Part shown: piece by piece, positions 1 through 10,729 of the stretch
Layout: every line of letters begins with the position of its first letter
How positions within the stretch are numbered: the stretch's first letter is position 1
Source: Lucinisca nassula
Taxonomy: Eukaryota; Mollusca; Bivalvia; Lucinida; Lucinidae
NCBI GenBank assembly: GCA_963580285.1
Contig: OY757010.1
Location: forward strand, 150,973,596 to 151,037,595
Length of the DNA stretch: 64,000 nucleotides
Direction of reading: 5' to 3'
Program-made: the position numbers and the translations under genes
The notes under the pieces: generated by a model
Database searches by the model: none
What the model was told of the DNA's origin: nothing
The model's input: the letters and a program-made list of their open reading frames with translations, nothing else

Positions 1-170
1 CAATGCAACCTCAGGGTTTATAAGCATGGACGGGCCGACGCGCACCGCTTTGCCTGGGCAGGCTTAGATAATCTAAGCGGATTACCAGTGCTCTTGTGCG
101 GGTCGGTTTCAGCTCTGCGTGGAAGCATCATGCAGCCCATCTATTTCTTCAGACCCCGATGGGCGGGGGC
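1..170 (-). mobile_element. SINE-like repeat, family A (partial)
   Basis: Member of a roughly 300-bp interspersed family seen about ten times here (4787, 6702, 13558, 31893, 33351, 38552, 38878, 40368, 44829, 47835). The conserved head, as read on minus, includes GATGGGCTGCATGATGCTTC and the internal stem CTTAGAGGATCTAAG. The window starts inside this copy, so its 3' tail is missing. No tRNA promoter boxes are visible. It is called SINE-like because the copy at 40368 has a (CAAA)-type tail and a 14-bp target-site duplication. Confidence 0.7.
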
Positions 171-856
171 CTTTCCTGAGAAGAAGATTTCTTAAGGTTT
201 TCTCACCATATATGGGCATGGCGGCCATATTGGTCGTATGACTAAGTCCTTACGAACAGACTTTCGTTTCCCCTTCCCAAAGAGACTCCATATTTAATTT
301 GGTTTCAATCAACCCAGCAGTTTAAACGGAGAAGAATAGAAAATACTGATTCTGAGCCATCCAGGACAAAGGTCAGTAAATGACCTTGGCCTTTGGAATT
401 GATAAATTTCGATTAAGCTGATTGCAAATATCATTTCTGATGCCACAGGCTACAATGTAATCAGAAAATCTACTGTTTTGCCTTTTTCCCATACAAACGT
501 CCGTGACCAAATTTGACCTTGCCGCAAAACAGGTCAAGATCAACCAAAGGTCATCATATGAACAAACTTGATAGGGCCCGAGTCCCCGATGCTGCATACC
601 AAGTTTCAAGGTCATCGGCCATTGGGTTCCGGAGAAGAATATTTTATAGGGTTTTACCATATATGGGCATGACGGCTATATCGGGCATGTGACCAAGTCT
701 TAACGAACAAACATTCGTTTCCCCTCCCATAGAGGCCCCACAAGTATTTTTTTTTTCAGAAGAGATGTCTTTTGAAAATGTTGAGGCAGACGCAGACGAC
801 CGATCACTGCCTATACTATATAAGCTCCTCTAGAGCCTTCAGCTCTCGTGAGCTAA
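171..856 (+). mobile_element. Helitron-like element, 3' portion
   Basis: Degenerate non-coding repeat with phrases such as TTTGACCTTG, GGTCATCATATGAACAAAC and ACCATATATGGGCATG that recur at 9400-10600 and 29650-32560. It ends with a short hairpin (GAGC/GCTC arms, 835-846) followed a few bases later by CTAA at 853-856, the arrangement expected at a Helitron 3' end. Its 5' part is lost against the SINE-like repeat. It has no coding capacity. Confidence 0.55.
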
Positions 857-1099
857 ATATTCGGTACAAAACAAGAATATAATGGAGGGCGGACAAAAGA
901 GCCACGGCTACCGATTAGTATCATTCAGCGTACAGTGCACTCAGATCATCAGTTTGATCAGAGTTTTCGAGTTGCGCTGTATTGTTGCTACTGACCTTTT
1001 TTTTCAAGCAGGGCGACACAGTGGGTACACATTCTGATTTTTATCCAAACGCTTTTCGAAGAAAAAGTGGGAATATTGTAATCGTCTTCGCCGTCCATC

Positions 1100-1870
1100 T
1101 TACCAGATAACTCCTCTTAGACCTTTAGAGATACAAACTTGAAACCTTGGGAGCTTATAGATCTTTGGTCTGGGGGGTGCATGACACTTTCGGAATTTTG
1201 ATCCCAACACTAGGAGGCAGGGTCATTGGGGAGGGGCACCGGGGGTCAAAATTCAAACATGGTCGTGTAACACATCATATCGAGGGAAATGATGAGTGGG
1301 ATACACTGCAATCAAACAAATTTGAACCCTCGCGTCAATTCGGAGGTCACCAGAGGTCAAAACCCCATACCCCCTTCATAACGATTACTGGATAACTCCT
1401 CCTTTATCGTTAGAGATAGAAACTTGGAACCTTGTGAACTGATACATTTTTAGTCTTAGGAGTGCAGACACATTTGGAATTTTGATTCCACCCCTGAGGC
1501 CCACCCCTGGGGGCGGGGTCAGGGGCTCTGGGAAGTCCAAAATTAAAGTTTTCAGAACATGGTCGTGTAACCTATCAAAACGAACGACATGATGAGTAGA
1601 AAACATTGAAATCAAACTTTAACCCCTCGGGTCAACGTGGAGGTCATAAGAGGTAAAAAACAGCATAGCCCCTGCATAACGATTACCGGATAACTCCTCC
1701 TAGACCTTCAGAGATAGAAACTTGAAGCCTTGGGAACTGATACATCTTTGCTCTTGAGAGTGCATGGCACTTTTGGAATTTTGATCCCACCCCATGGGGC
1801 TCCGAGGTTCAAAAATCAAAGTTTTCAGAACATAGTCGTGTAACATATCAAATCGAACGGAAGCGCACGA
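1100..1870 (+). repeat. Tandem repeat, about 290-bp unit, 2.6 copies
   Basis: The phrase GATAACTCCTC followed by GAGATA(C/G)AAACTTG recurs near 1105, 1390 and 1688, giving periods of 285 and 298 bp. Copies share ATGGTCGTGTAAC and TTTTGATCCCA. Short open frames within it follow the repeat and are not genes. Arrays like this sit inside several Helitron-like elements of the window, so it may be the inside of a decayed element whose ends I cannot place. Confidence 0.75.
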
Positions 1871-2183
1871 TTCTAGTTGTCTTTACTGTTTGCGCATTTC
1901 CGAAGATACAGTTTCCCTTGGCACGACTCCTGTAACATTTTCAGGTTCTCATCAAAGTGCTTCGCATAAAGCGCTTATAAATATCTGAAAAGATGGCTAT
2001 GACGTAATTGATGCCCAGGGGTACTTATTCCAATAGATTTCACAGGAACAAAGAAGAAGACAAACATATTATTTTGCCCCTGAAAGTTATGATACTCATT
2101 GTTTTAGTTAATAACAATTTGATTATAGCTTTATTGTCAACTATAACAAGTTTGGATGTCACTTTAGACCACCAATAACAATA

Positions 2184-2464
2184 ACATAACGAAAACACGC
2201 CTATACAAATACACTGTAAATTTTACCACCGAAAAAACGAGTATTTTATGATGAAAAATTGTGATATTTTTCATATTTCTGCTCAAAATATAGATTGTTG
2301 GTACACGTTAGAACCGCCTCGTCGAGGCGGTTCTAACGAGTACCCACAATCTGTACACTAGGGCAGAAATAAAAAAAAATAAGGTTTACCCCTGCAAACT
2401 CCAGTTTTACTATATCAAAGTGGGGTTCAATTTGTCAGAATTATATAGGCGTGTTTTCGTGATG
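2184..2464 (+). mobile_element. MITE family 1 (palindrome-core) copy
   Basis: Non-autonomous element with terminal inverted repeats CAT(A/C)ACGAAAACACGCC and GGCGTGTTTTCGTGATG. The central palindrome is formed by GTTAGAACCGCCTCG and its complement, flanked by the inverted sequence TAGATTGTGGGTAC. One side carries TTTTACCACCGAAAAAACG, the other GTTTACCCCTGCAAACTCC, so the whole element is a hairpin with an asymmetric outer stem. At least fourteen copies occur in the window. This copy lies about 90 bp downstream of the 5' splice site of the GABBR1-like exon. Confidence 0.85.
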
Positions 2465-2555
2465 ATATACAGTATTTCTGATTTCCTTGCTTACTAATCA
2501 GTTTGATAAAATCCGCTGTTTTTGCAACAGTCAAGGTCAAAAGTAGACAACTTAC

Positions 2556-2690
2556 CACTATAAGGTTCCACATTTTTGCGGCCTGTGCGACAAAGGTCGA
2601 TACAATGCTACAACCAGTTAGCACCATGATCTTCTTCGGCTGGTTGTAGAGAAGTTCGTACAAAACCTTCGTCCCCAATCCTGGCATACA
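2556..2690 (-). CDS. GABBR1: Internal exon of a GABA-B receptor subunit 1-like gene (Venus-flytrap domain)
   Basis: Seen: an open 45-codon block on minus bounded by a pyrimidine-rich 3' splice site (TTTTGTACTTTCAG, AG at 2692-2691) and a consensus 5' splice site (GTAAG at 2555-2551), phase 0 at both ends. Its peptide contains [34 protein letters not shown]. Known family: this matches the class C GPCR metabotropic GABA-B receptor subunit 1 extracellular lobe. The Cys at residue 1 and Cys at residue 27 have the spacing of a conserved disulfide of that domain, and Ser28 corresponds to the serine contacting GABA in subunit 1. Subunit 2 is less similar here. GABBR1 binds GABA, couples to Gi/o as a heterodimer with subunit 2 and sits in the plasma membrane. 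No in-frame break is visible. No flanking exon was recognised in the window, so introns on both sides are long. A local pseudogene is less likely because both splice sites are intact. Confidence 0.85.
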
Positions 2691-2840
2691 CTGAAAGTAC
2701 AAAAGAAAACGTTTGTAAAAATCGACTCGGGTTAATTAAAGATACTGAAAGTCAAATCCAATGTTCACGCTATTAAACTGTCAAATTCAACGTATCCATT
2801 AACCTAAATTCGAGGGAAAAAAAATAGAACCATCTTTGTA

Positions 2841-4135
2841 CGGAGGTAGGCTGAAAAGTTCTGAGCCTGACCAAGAAGCAGGCATCAAACAGCCATGAAA
2901 TTTTGTATTCATTAAATCCAAACCTTTATTACTTGATTTGACTCAAATGAGTTCAAGTTTAACTCCAATAACGTAGAAATTCTAGACTTTGAAAGTTGAT
3001 ACTAGCACGTTTTTTTAGAAAATGGACAAAATCTGGCATCGTAGTGTCATCAAGTACCTCCATAAAAAGGAGTTAGCTCCTAAGGACATTCATGCCGATA
3101 TGGTTGCTACATTAGGGGATGATGCTCCTTCGTATGCAACCATGAAAAGGTGGGCAGCAAATTTTAAGATGGGCAAGTACAGTCTTGAAGATGATGACCA
3201 GTGTGGACGACCCAGAACGGCAACAACTGAGGAAACCATCAGCCAAGTGCACAGGGTCGTGATGGATGACAGGCGTTTAACCGTGAATCAGTTAGCTAAC
3301 AATGTTGGCATTTCCCGTGAACGATTAGAGAACATTCTACACTGTGAATTAAGAATGTCGAAGGTTTCCGCCAGATGGGTGCCACGGCTTTTGACGCCTG
3401 ACCAAAAGTTGACCAGACTGAACCTGTCACAAGCCAACTTGGCTATTTTTGAAGCAGACCAAGATGGTTTTCTTGACCGTTTTGTCACTCAGGATGAGTG
3501 TTGGGTTCATCACTTTGAGCCAGAGACCAAAAGACAATCCATGCAATGAAAGGACACTGGCTCAACCCCTCCAAAGAAGGCAAAGGTCGTCTCCTTAGCA
3601 GGGAAGGTGATGGCATCAGTGTTCTGGGATGCCAAGGGTATAATATTCATAGATTACCTTCAAAAGGGCAGAACAATTAATGGAGAGTATTATGCAGATC
3701 TGCTAAAACAATTGCGAAAAGCAATTAAGGCTAAACGACCCGGAAAATTGACAAAAGGGGTCTTTTTTCCATAAGGACAATGCGCCTGCTCATAAATCGG
3801 TTGTCGCAATGGCTGCTGTGCATGACTGTGGCTTCACACTTGTCGATCACCCTCCGTATTCACCTGATCTAGCTCCATCAGATTATTTCCTGTTTCCAAA
3901 CATGAAAAAGAACTTGGCAAGGCAGCATTATCGGTCAGACGAGGAGGTGATAGCTGCTGTGGAGGAGTATCAGGGACCAAGAGTAGACCTTCTATACCAC
4001 TTGGATCCAAGGACTCCAGCATCGCTGGAGGAAGTGTGTGGACAGGAAGGGAGACTATGTTGAAAAATAAGGCACTTTCAGCATGGACAAACCATTGGAT
4101 CTTGGTCAGGCTCAGAACTTTTCAGCCTACCCTCG
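2841..4135 (+). mobile_element. mariner transposon (Tc1/mariner), full-length, inactive
   Basis: The ends are inverted repeats of about 33 bp; the inner part GGTAGGCTGAAAAGTTCTGA is followed by GCCTGACCAAGA on the left and the complement lies at 4101-4135. The element is flanked by TA at 2839-2840 and 4136-4137, the expected target duplication. Its length of 1,295 bp is normal for mariner. It encodes a D,D34D transposase that is now broken. It lies 150 bp upstream of the GABBR1-like exon, inside the intron and on the opposite strand. Confidence 0.95.
3022..4070 (+). pseudogene. mariner transposase pseudogene
   Basis: Would cut and paste the element by binding its TIRs in the nucleus. From the ATG at 3022 the frame is open for 175 codons: N-terminal helix-turn-helix region with GRPR at residues 62-65, the linker motif WVPRLLT at 119-125, and the first catalytic Asp in TQDE at residue 158 (3493). 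Breaks: a TGA at 3547-3549 where a Trp codon is expected, then a one-base insertion in the T6C2 run at 3763-3770, and a third shift near 3970-3990. After the second break the frame resumes with KDNAPAH (Asp at 3776) and YSPDLAPSDYF (Asp at 3881). These two Asp codons are 35 apart, so 34 residues lie between them, which is the mariner D34D signature. The C-terminal DYVEK stop is at 4068. All catalytic Asp are retained, so decay is by frame breaks rather than loss of the active site. Confidence 0.95.
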
Positions 4136-4137
4136 TA

Positions 4138-4786
4138 TAAAATCTTTCTCGTTCATCAGTCACTTGTCAAAGGTCAGGAAAAACAACGCTTTTTGATGCT
4201 CCTTCACTTGAAAATAAAATTTTAATGCTCATTAACATTTAGATAGACATCAAAAGAGGCAATGTATCTGCTCAGATCAGTACAAAACGTTCTGTCTTGC
4301 TGTCCAGTGTTTTAAGATTTATTAGCAGGACAAATTCATGCCCAGTTGGGTTGAGAATGAGAACCTTACGCCAGCTTCAAATGAGATTCCAAGCAACAAA
4401 ACCCATTACATCACAAAGTAAGTGCAACGAACCCCATGTAATTAACACTTTAAATGTAGAAAAGTGGGGTCTGTAGACATTATTCCTTAATTTTTGCTCA
4501 AAAACATATGTTGTGGGTACTCGTCTAAACCGCCTTATTGAGGCAAATCCAACGAGCACATTGAGGGTGTTCTAACGAGCACTCCAAATCTACGTTTAAA
4601 GGCAAAAACAGTTAACAATCAATCATTTTCATCAGCAACATGTCTGTTTTGGAGCCATGAAATGATCCAAAATGTCACACGGATGGTTTATTAAGAAATA
4701 CATCAATTCTAGCTGTGATTTGTTGTGTAATAAATCAAAGTTTGTCGGTCAGTTGTAAGTAGACAACTCACAAGTGTCCTGTTGTT
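4138..4786. other. AT-rich stretch with a decayed MITE family 1 core
   Basis: No gene seen. Around 4490-4590 there is TGTTGTGGGTACTCGTC, ACCGCCTTATTGAGG and two copies of AACGAGCAC, a worn version of the MITE family 1 core palindrome. Terminal repeats are not recognisable. Confidence 0.5.
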
Positions 4787-5080
4787 GTCCCCCGCTCATC
4801 GTGGCTTGAAGAAATGGGCTGCATGATGCTTCCACGCAGAGCTGAAACCGACCGCACACGAGTACTGGTAAACCGCTTAGAGGATCTAAGCCTGCCCAGG
4901 TCGGACCGTCCATGCTTATAAACCCTATTGGTTTTATTGGGCGAGAGGGCTTGAGATGTCATTTCATCTCAATGTCGGGTAAAAGTCCCACAAAATTAGA
5001 AGCAACGTCTTCAAAATGACCTATACAGTGTTGACGATGACGTTAACCCTTAAATCAATCAATCAAACAAACAAACAAAA
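4787..5080 (+). mobile_element. SINE-like repeat, family A, near full length
   Basis: Begins near CCCCGCTCATCGTGGCTTGA and ends GACGTTAACCCTTAAATC followed by an (AATC)/(AAAC) tail at 5055-5080. It shares the GCTGCATGATGCTTCCACGC block and the TAAGCCTGCCCAGG block with the other copies. No RNA polymerase III boxes are recognised. Short open frames within it are accidental. Confidence 0.8.
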
Positions 5081-5220
5081 AGCTGTCCTTTTGAAACGTT
5101 TTCTGTGCGAGAAAAAATGACGTTACACCATCTAACGTCAAAGACTCTACGAGTTCCGCCATACATTTACAGCTATTAATGACGTAACTTGTCACGCTCT
5201 TCGGCGACGTGATTTGTTGT

Positions 5221-5453
5221 TGGGCCCCGTCAAGCGATTTTGGTACTTATCGCCTATGCGAGCAGCGAAGGTTCAGGCGAGCCTGCGCATCCGCGCAGTC
5301 TCGCCAGAACCTTCGTTGCTCGCTCATACAAGCAGTGAATCAAGAGGAACCTTCAGACAGAAAGCCATAGCCCTGGCCCCTCTGAATGGCTGGGCATGCG
5401 CAGTTAAAATTTGTCATGACGGAATGCTCGAAGACACAAATTCGCTTGGCGGG
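5221..5453 (+). repeat. 233-bp GC-rich foldback repeat, copy 1
   Basis: Nearly identical to 17656-17888 and the same length. It contains a strong hairpin at 5258-5324: GCGAGCAGCGAAGGTTC pairs with GAACCTTCGTTGCTCGC, and inner GGCGAG pairs with CTCGCC. It is CpG-rich relative to its surroundings. Terminal repeats and target duplications were not recognised, so its class is unknown. Open frames on both strands are by-products of base composition. Confidence 0.8.
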
Positions 5454-6112
5454 GCTCGTATAACAATTCACAGTTCCTTTCCATTGCCTATATAGGCGAG
5501 CTGTGACAAATATTAACCCTATGAATAGCAATTAACCCTGTCCCAAACGCTCATGTTTGCACTGTTGAATACTAAAGATATTTTCTTATTTATTTGGTTG
5601 AGGCAGTTCTATTCTTTCATACATTGATTTTTGCGATTCGGTTTTCGTAACGTACAATTTGTGAGCAATTCTGGACAAATTAAGTTATCAAGACATCAAG
5701 TAGCAATCTAGAATCCCATTGAAATGTCTTGTTCAATTTCCTGCGGCGCAATTATTCATCAGAGCTATTCCAGAGAAAATATCACAAAGGGATCTGCACT
5801 TTGTACCCCGACAATAATACGGTCAGACAAGACACTACGTTAGTATAACATTACAAATGTTAAAGGGGAATGGGTACATTTTCAGTGGCTGTAACTCTTT
5901 CAGAAATGGTTTTACATTTTTTGGGTCGACTGTTTATCAACGTTACTATCTACAGAAGCTTCCCACCTGCTCTTGTCCGCGTGACTATCGCTGGCCATGT
6001 ACAAAAACCAGTAAGGTTTTTTGGGGCGATGGCCCCAGAGTATTAGAAGAGAGTAATTTTGTCTTACTGCAAAATGCCCATTTTGTACAGGAAACTCAGA
6101 ACGGGTAACTGA
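5454..6112. other. AT-rich stretch with flank of a MITE family E copy
   Basis: No gene seen. From about 5860 the sequence resembles 15680-15760 (ACTGTTTATCAACG, CTTGTCCGCGTGACTAT), suggesting the outer part of the element whose palindrome begins at 6113. Confidence 0.4.
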
Positions 6113-6178
6113 CAAACAGCGCAGATCCAGATCAAATGCCACCTTCTGTTGCGTGTGATCTGGGCCTACGCTGTTTGC
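6113..6178 (+). repeat. MITE family E core palindrome
   Basis: Inverted halves CAAACAGCGCAGATCCAGAT and ATCTGGGCCTACGCTGTTTG form an imperfect hairpin. The same core occurs about fifteen times in the window in various states. The complete form is the TTAA-flanked element at 58730-58942. Confidence 0.7.
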
Positions 6179-6505
6179 ATATAATTACTATTTTCAAAAT
6201 AAATTTTGAAGAAAACACAGCCTGGCATCCCTAAATTTTGAAATGATCCTGTGCTCATATAAGATAGCAGATTCCATTCAGTACAAAATGGGTTAAAAAT
6301 ACTCAGTTATAGAAAATATAGCAGAGTTCAATTATTTTCCCTCTGGTTAAGAATGTCATTATCAATAAAGAAGTTCTTTTGGTGATAGAAAATAACTTAT
6401 CGCATTTCTTTGATGACATAAAACTGGCTGGTCCTTTATAGGGCATGCACAATCGAAATGGCAGGATTTTAAGGAGAGACCAATAAAAAAATAGCGGGTG
6501 ATGGT

Positions 6506-6570
6506 AAAACAGTGCATGTCCAGATCAAAAGCCGCCTTCTGGGGCGTCTGATCGGGGCCTACTCTGTTTG
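6506..6570 (+). repeat. MITE family E core palindrome
   Basis: A second imperfect copy 390 bp from the last, with AAACAGTGCATGTCCAGATC and the partner GATCGGGGCCTACTCTGTTT. The two copies share surrounding text (GAAGAAAACACA, CCTG(A/G)CATCCCT, GAAATGAT), so a larger unit seems to be tandemly duplicated over 6110-6690. Confidence 0.6.
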
Positions 6571-6701
6571 CAAACAGTTTAGCTATTTGAAGAAAACACA
6601 ACCTGACATCCCTGAAATTTGAAATGATGGGGTGTTTCTGATCAATAAAGGAGTTATTTTTTGTTATGGAAAATATCGTATCGGATTTCTTTGACGACGT
6701 C

Positions 6702-6997
6702 GGCCCCGCCCATTGGGGCTTTAAGAAATAAATGGGCTGCATGATACTTCCACGCAGAACTGAATCCACCCTCACACGAGTACTGGTAAACCGCTTAGAG
6801 GATCTAAGCCTGTCCAGGCAAAGCGGTGCGAGTCGGACCCTCCATGCTTATAAACCCTATGGGTTTCATTCGGCGACAGGGCTTGAGAAGTCATTTCATA
6901 TCAATGTCGGGTATAAGTCCCACAAAATTGGAAGCAACGTTTCAAAAATGACCTATATAGTGTTGTCGGGGACGTTAAACATCAAATCAAACAAACA
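6702..6997 (+). mobile_element. SINE-like repeat, family A, near full length
   Basis: Contains all blocks of the family, from CCCGCCCATTGGGGCTTTAA to the tail GACGTTAAACATCAAATC plus AAACAAACAC. The internal three-way stem at 6789-6828 is intact: outer ACCGCTT with AAGCGGT, then CTTAG/CTAAG, then GCCT/AGGC. Confidence 0.8.
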
Positions 6998-7984
6998 CAA
7001 TTTCTTTGACGACATAGAACTGGCTAGTGCCTTTTAGGGCATCCACAATCGAACGAGTATGATTTTAAGGAGAGACCAATCTAATAACAGTGGGTGAGGG
7101 TAAAACTGGTGACTACCGAGGTAATAGGACGTTTCGTGCTTGAGACGTATTGCCCTAAACTGTCAAAAAACCGGGACGATGTATCCCGCAATTACTCTAC
7201 CTATGTGTTGTAAGTGAGGATAGGTAACGGAGAATCAAGTGAAAAACATTTTATTGATACTTTATTAATATAGGGGATGGTGAAAGATACCACTTAAGAA
7301 ACTATTTGCAGCAGATTCTGATTAAAATAAAAAAAAAATAAAATAACTGCGTTAAATGGGATGCATTTGGTTAGTTTAAGGCTTCTGGATTCGGTGGAAT
7401 GTAGGTGCTACAGAAGTAGAATGCCCTGTCTTCTAGTAAAAAGAGTTTCATATAAATTAAGATATATATACTCTTCATTTATAAATACAACCAATCTTCG
7501 AATGCAAAATTGGTGTATCAGCACAAAGGTATAAATACTTAAGATATTGCATCACTTTGGAATGGTGTAAAAGCAATTCTTTGCAACGTATATAACAGAT
7601 AACAAAATGCAGGATTTCAAATAATTATGTAATACAATTCCCTACAGTGGTTAAGGGGTATTTGTAAACTTAAAAATACTAGACAAAGGAGATATCTTAA
7701 GTAACTGCATGATCGAATATCACGTAAATCAAAATGTTGCACTGAATTGTTGAAACGATTAGGTATATGGCCGTATCAAATCTGGTGGCAGAATTTACAT
7801 ATAATAGGATGTTTATGAATATTCTAAGACTTCCGTGCGTTATATCTATGTTATTTTCTGCGAATTTCATTTTTGTACTAACACCAGCTAGACAGTATAA
7901 CACAATCACTGCCTTTGCTAAGGTTGCGTAGTACTTACTAGTGTAAACGTTCTGCATGCTGGGCATTTTTTCGCAGCAGTCGAC
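6998..7984. other. Unique AT-rich DNA
   Basis: Apart from poly-A tracts near 7327 and short open frames with no recognisable motif, I see nothing here. It is consistent with intron sequence. Confidence 0.5.
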
Positions 7985-7987
7985 ATT

Positions 7988-8936
7988 TTTATGTCCCCGG
8001 TAGCGATAGCGAGGACATATTGTTTTTGGCCTGTGTTGGTTTGTACGTGGGCAACTTTAACGTTGGTCATAACTTTTGAACCGTTGGAGATAGAGTATTC
8101 ATATTTCGCAAGAAGATTCCTTGTGACAAGAGCTTCACATTCATGTAAAAACAAATTGACCTGTGACCTTGACCTTGACTTTTGACCTACTTAAAAGAAA
8201 AAATACCATTGCTCATAACTTTTGAACCGCTTGAGATACAGCCTTTATATTTGGCATGTATGTTCTTTGTGATAAAGGCTTTACATTCATGCAAACTATT
8301 TTGACCTGTGACCTTGACCTTTGACCTACATTAAAGAAATAGTTAACATTGGCCATAACTTTTGAACCGTTTGAGATACAGCCTTCATATTTGGCATGTA
8401 GGTTCCTTGCAACAAGAGCTTTACATTCATGCGAAAAATTTTGACCTGTGACCTTGACCTACTTAAAAGAAAAAAATAACATTTTGGTCATAACTTTCGA
8501 ACCGTTTGGGATAGAGCCTTCAAATTTGGCATGCAGATTCCTTGTGATAAGAGCTTTACATTCATGCAATTTTTTTACCATGACCTTGACCTTTGACCTA
8601 CTTAAAAGAACAAATACAATTGTTCATAATTTTTGAATCGTTTAAGATTGAGCCTCCATATTTGGCATGTAGGTTCCTTGTGACAAGAGCTTTACATTCA
8701 TGCAACTTTTTGATCTGTGACCTTGAACTGCTTTAAAGAAAAAAATATTATTGTTCATAACTTTCGAACCGTTTAAGATAGAGCCTACATATTCGGCATG
8801 TAAGTTCCTTGTGACAAGGGCTTCCCACTCAAACCAAAATCTTGATCTGCGACCTTGACTTTGAACTGTGACCAACTTTGAATAAAATGACCATGCCCGG
8901 GGACATGTTCGTGTTTCACAAACACATCTTGTTTGA
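7988..8936 (-). mobile_element. Helitron-like element with six internal tandem repeats
   Basis: On minus it starts near AAACAAGATGTGTTTGTGAA (5' end, 8936) and ends with GGGGACATAAAAA near 7988; a similar 5' motif recurs at 61813. Internally a unit of 131-146 bp repeats six times, each with CATAACTTT(T/C)GAACCG, CATATTTGGCATGTAGGTTC, ACATTCATGCAA and GTGACCTTGACC. There is no coding capacity. The open frames on both strands follow the repeat units. The Helitron class is inferred from similarity of layout to other elements in the window and from termini I associate with abundant molluscan repeats. Confidence 0.6.
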
Positions 8937-8963
8937 AATATTTTTTTTTTTCTAATTTTCCAC

Positions 8964-9025
8964 AAGAAAACATGATTTGACATCACATGCAAATAATTTG
9001 CATGAGATGTCAAGTCCTGTTTTCT
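8964..9025. repeat. 62-bp imperfect palindrome
   Basis: Arms AGAAAACATGATTTGACATC and GATGTCAAGTCCTGTTTTCT meet at an apex made of two inverted ATGCAAAT octamers. It lies just outside the Helitron-like element at 7988-8936. Function unknown; it is probably a decayed foldback insertion. Confidence 0.6.
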
Positions 9026-9356
9026 GGGAAAAATAACAAACATATCAACAATTTGTCGTCTGCTGAGTTAGCCTAGGGAATCGTAAAGGTTAATATTGCC
9101 ACATAGTATATATAATATGTATATTTAAAGTATCCGATAAAAGCACCAAATTATATGCCAGATTCTAATACGTTCTGCCATGAGAAGAATGACACTATGT
9201 TTCAGCAATGATAGATAAATTAAAATTCTAATTGGACTTACACTAAACTAACCTGAATTATAGTAGTTTTGAACTGAAAAGAGCAATTATACAAATGTAC
9301 ATATTGTCTTTACGTATTTGTATAGGGTGACTTGCTTAGCAGAAAGTTATTGAGAA

Positions 9357-10634
9357 CCAGTGCTTCAGCTGAAGTGCACGACCCGCCGGATGCTTTTAGC
9401 TTTATGAGTGTTACCATATATGGGTATGGCGGCCATTTTGGTCATGTGACCTGGACCTAAAACGGTTCCCCCAATAAATGCGCCTTATCGTAAGGAGCAA
9501 AAATATATCTTATACCTTAGTACTGTATTCTGAATCGTTTGCAGGATAAAATGCATTCTCACATTTTCCAATACAAAAGCATATGTGTCAAAGTTTGACC
9601 TAGGCACAAAGAAGGTCAAGGCCAACCCAGGGTCACCATTTTAGCAATTTATGATGGGCCTACATCCGAGATGCCATTTATCAAGTTTCGTGGAAATCTG
9701 CCCAGTGGATCTGGAGAAGACTATTTTGAAGGGTTTTTACCATATATGGCTTGGCGGCCATTTTGGTCATGTGACCTGGACCCCATTAGCAAATTTTGGT
9801 TTCCCCCATCCCATAGAAGCTCCATATGAAACTTGACTTCAATCGGCCCAACGGTTTCCAAGGAGAAGCTGTTCGAAAATTTTCACATTTTGCGCCTCTG
9901 CGAGGCTATACTAAATGGAATGTAATATTTCGCAAGTGAGTTGGTTAGATCTCATTGATATCTATCAGTATGCCAAAAAATGTTTAAATATTCCAAGCGG
10001 TTAAGTCACTATCACCAATTTTCACAAACGGGTTACGGACGGACAGACAGACAGACCATATATGGCTTGGCGGCCATTTTGGTCATGTGAGCTGGACCCC
10101 ATGAGCAAATTTTGGTTAGCCCTATCCCATAGAGGCTCCATATAGGTAAATTGACTTCAATCGGCCCAACGGTTTCCGAGGAGAAGCAGTTCGAAAATTT
10201 TCACATTTTTCGCCTCGGCGAGGCTATACTAAATGGAATATAATATTTCGCAAGTTCATTGGTTAGATCTCATTGATATCTATCAGTATACCAAAAATTG
10301 TTTATATATTCCAAGCAGTTAAGTCACTATCACCAATTTTCACAAACGGGTTACGGATTTTTCGCCTCGGCGAGGCTATACTAAATGGAATGTAATATTT
10401 CGCAAGTTCATTGGTTAGATCTCATTGATATCTATCAGTATGCCAAAATTGTTTAAATATTCCAAGCGGTTAAGTCACTATCACCAATTTTCACAAACGG
10501 GGTACGGACGGACAGACAGACTGACAGACTGACAGAATGACCGATTGACCGAATGACAGAATGACACGGTGATTTTAGGGCACTCTTAGAAAATCAATCG
10601 ACTTCAGTCGGTCGCTTTATCTGCGGGTCGTGCA
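9357..10634 (-). mobile_element. Helitron-like element F, copy A (with internal duplications)
   Basis: This is the inverted counterpart of 25529-26240. The termini read, on minus, GCACGACCCGCAG at the 5' side and CTTCAGCTGAAGCACTGG at the 3' side. The latter is a perfect 12-bp palindrome followed by CTGG, which would fit a Helitron 3' end (hairpin then CTRR). Compared with copy B it is longer because a segment with GCCTCGGCGAGGC and GATCTCATTGATATCTATCA is repeated three times between 9890 and 10500. No coding region is seen. Confidence 0.6.
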
Positions 10635-10729
10635 ATTGCACAACTAACTCTTGACGTCAATAGGTGTTCCAGTATAAATATCGACAGCTGGTGGAGATCA
10701 TTTATTCAGTTATCTCTGTTGTCAAAGAA

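Noticed and set aside
1885..1990. Short minus-strand frame (KMLQESCQGKLYLRKC) that looked protein-like, possible next GABBR1 exon
   Set aside because: Upstream stop lies before any usable acceptor, and the peptide does not match the expected GABBR1 continuation.
3022..3549. Transposase start read as an active gene
   Set aside because: A nonsense codon and two frameshifts interrupt the conserved catalytic region.
8020..9043. Open frames on both strands between 7991 and 9043 as genes
   Set aside because: They track the internal tandem units of a Helitron-like element and repeat with its period.
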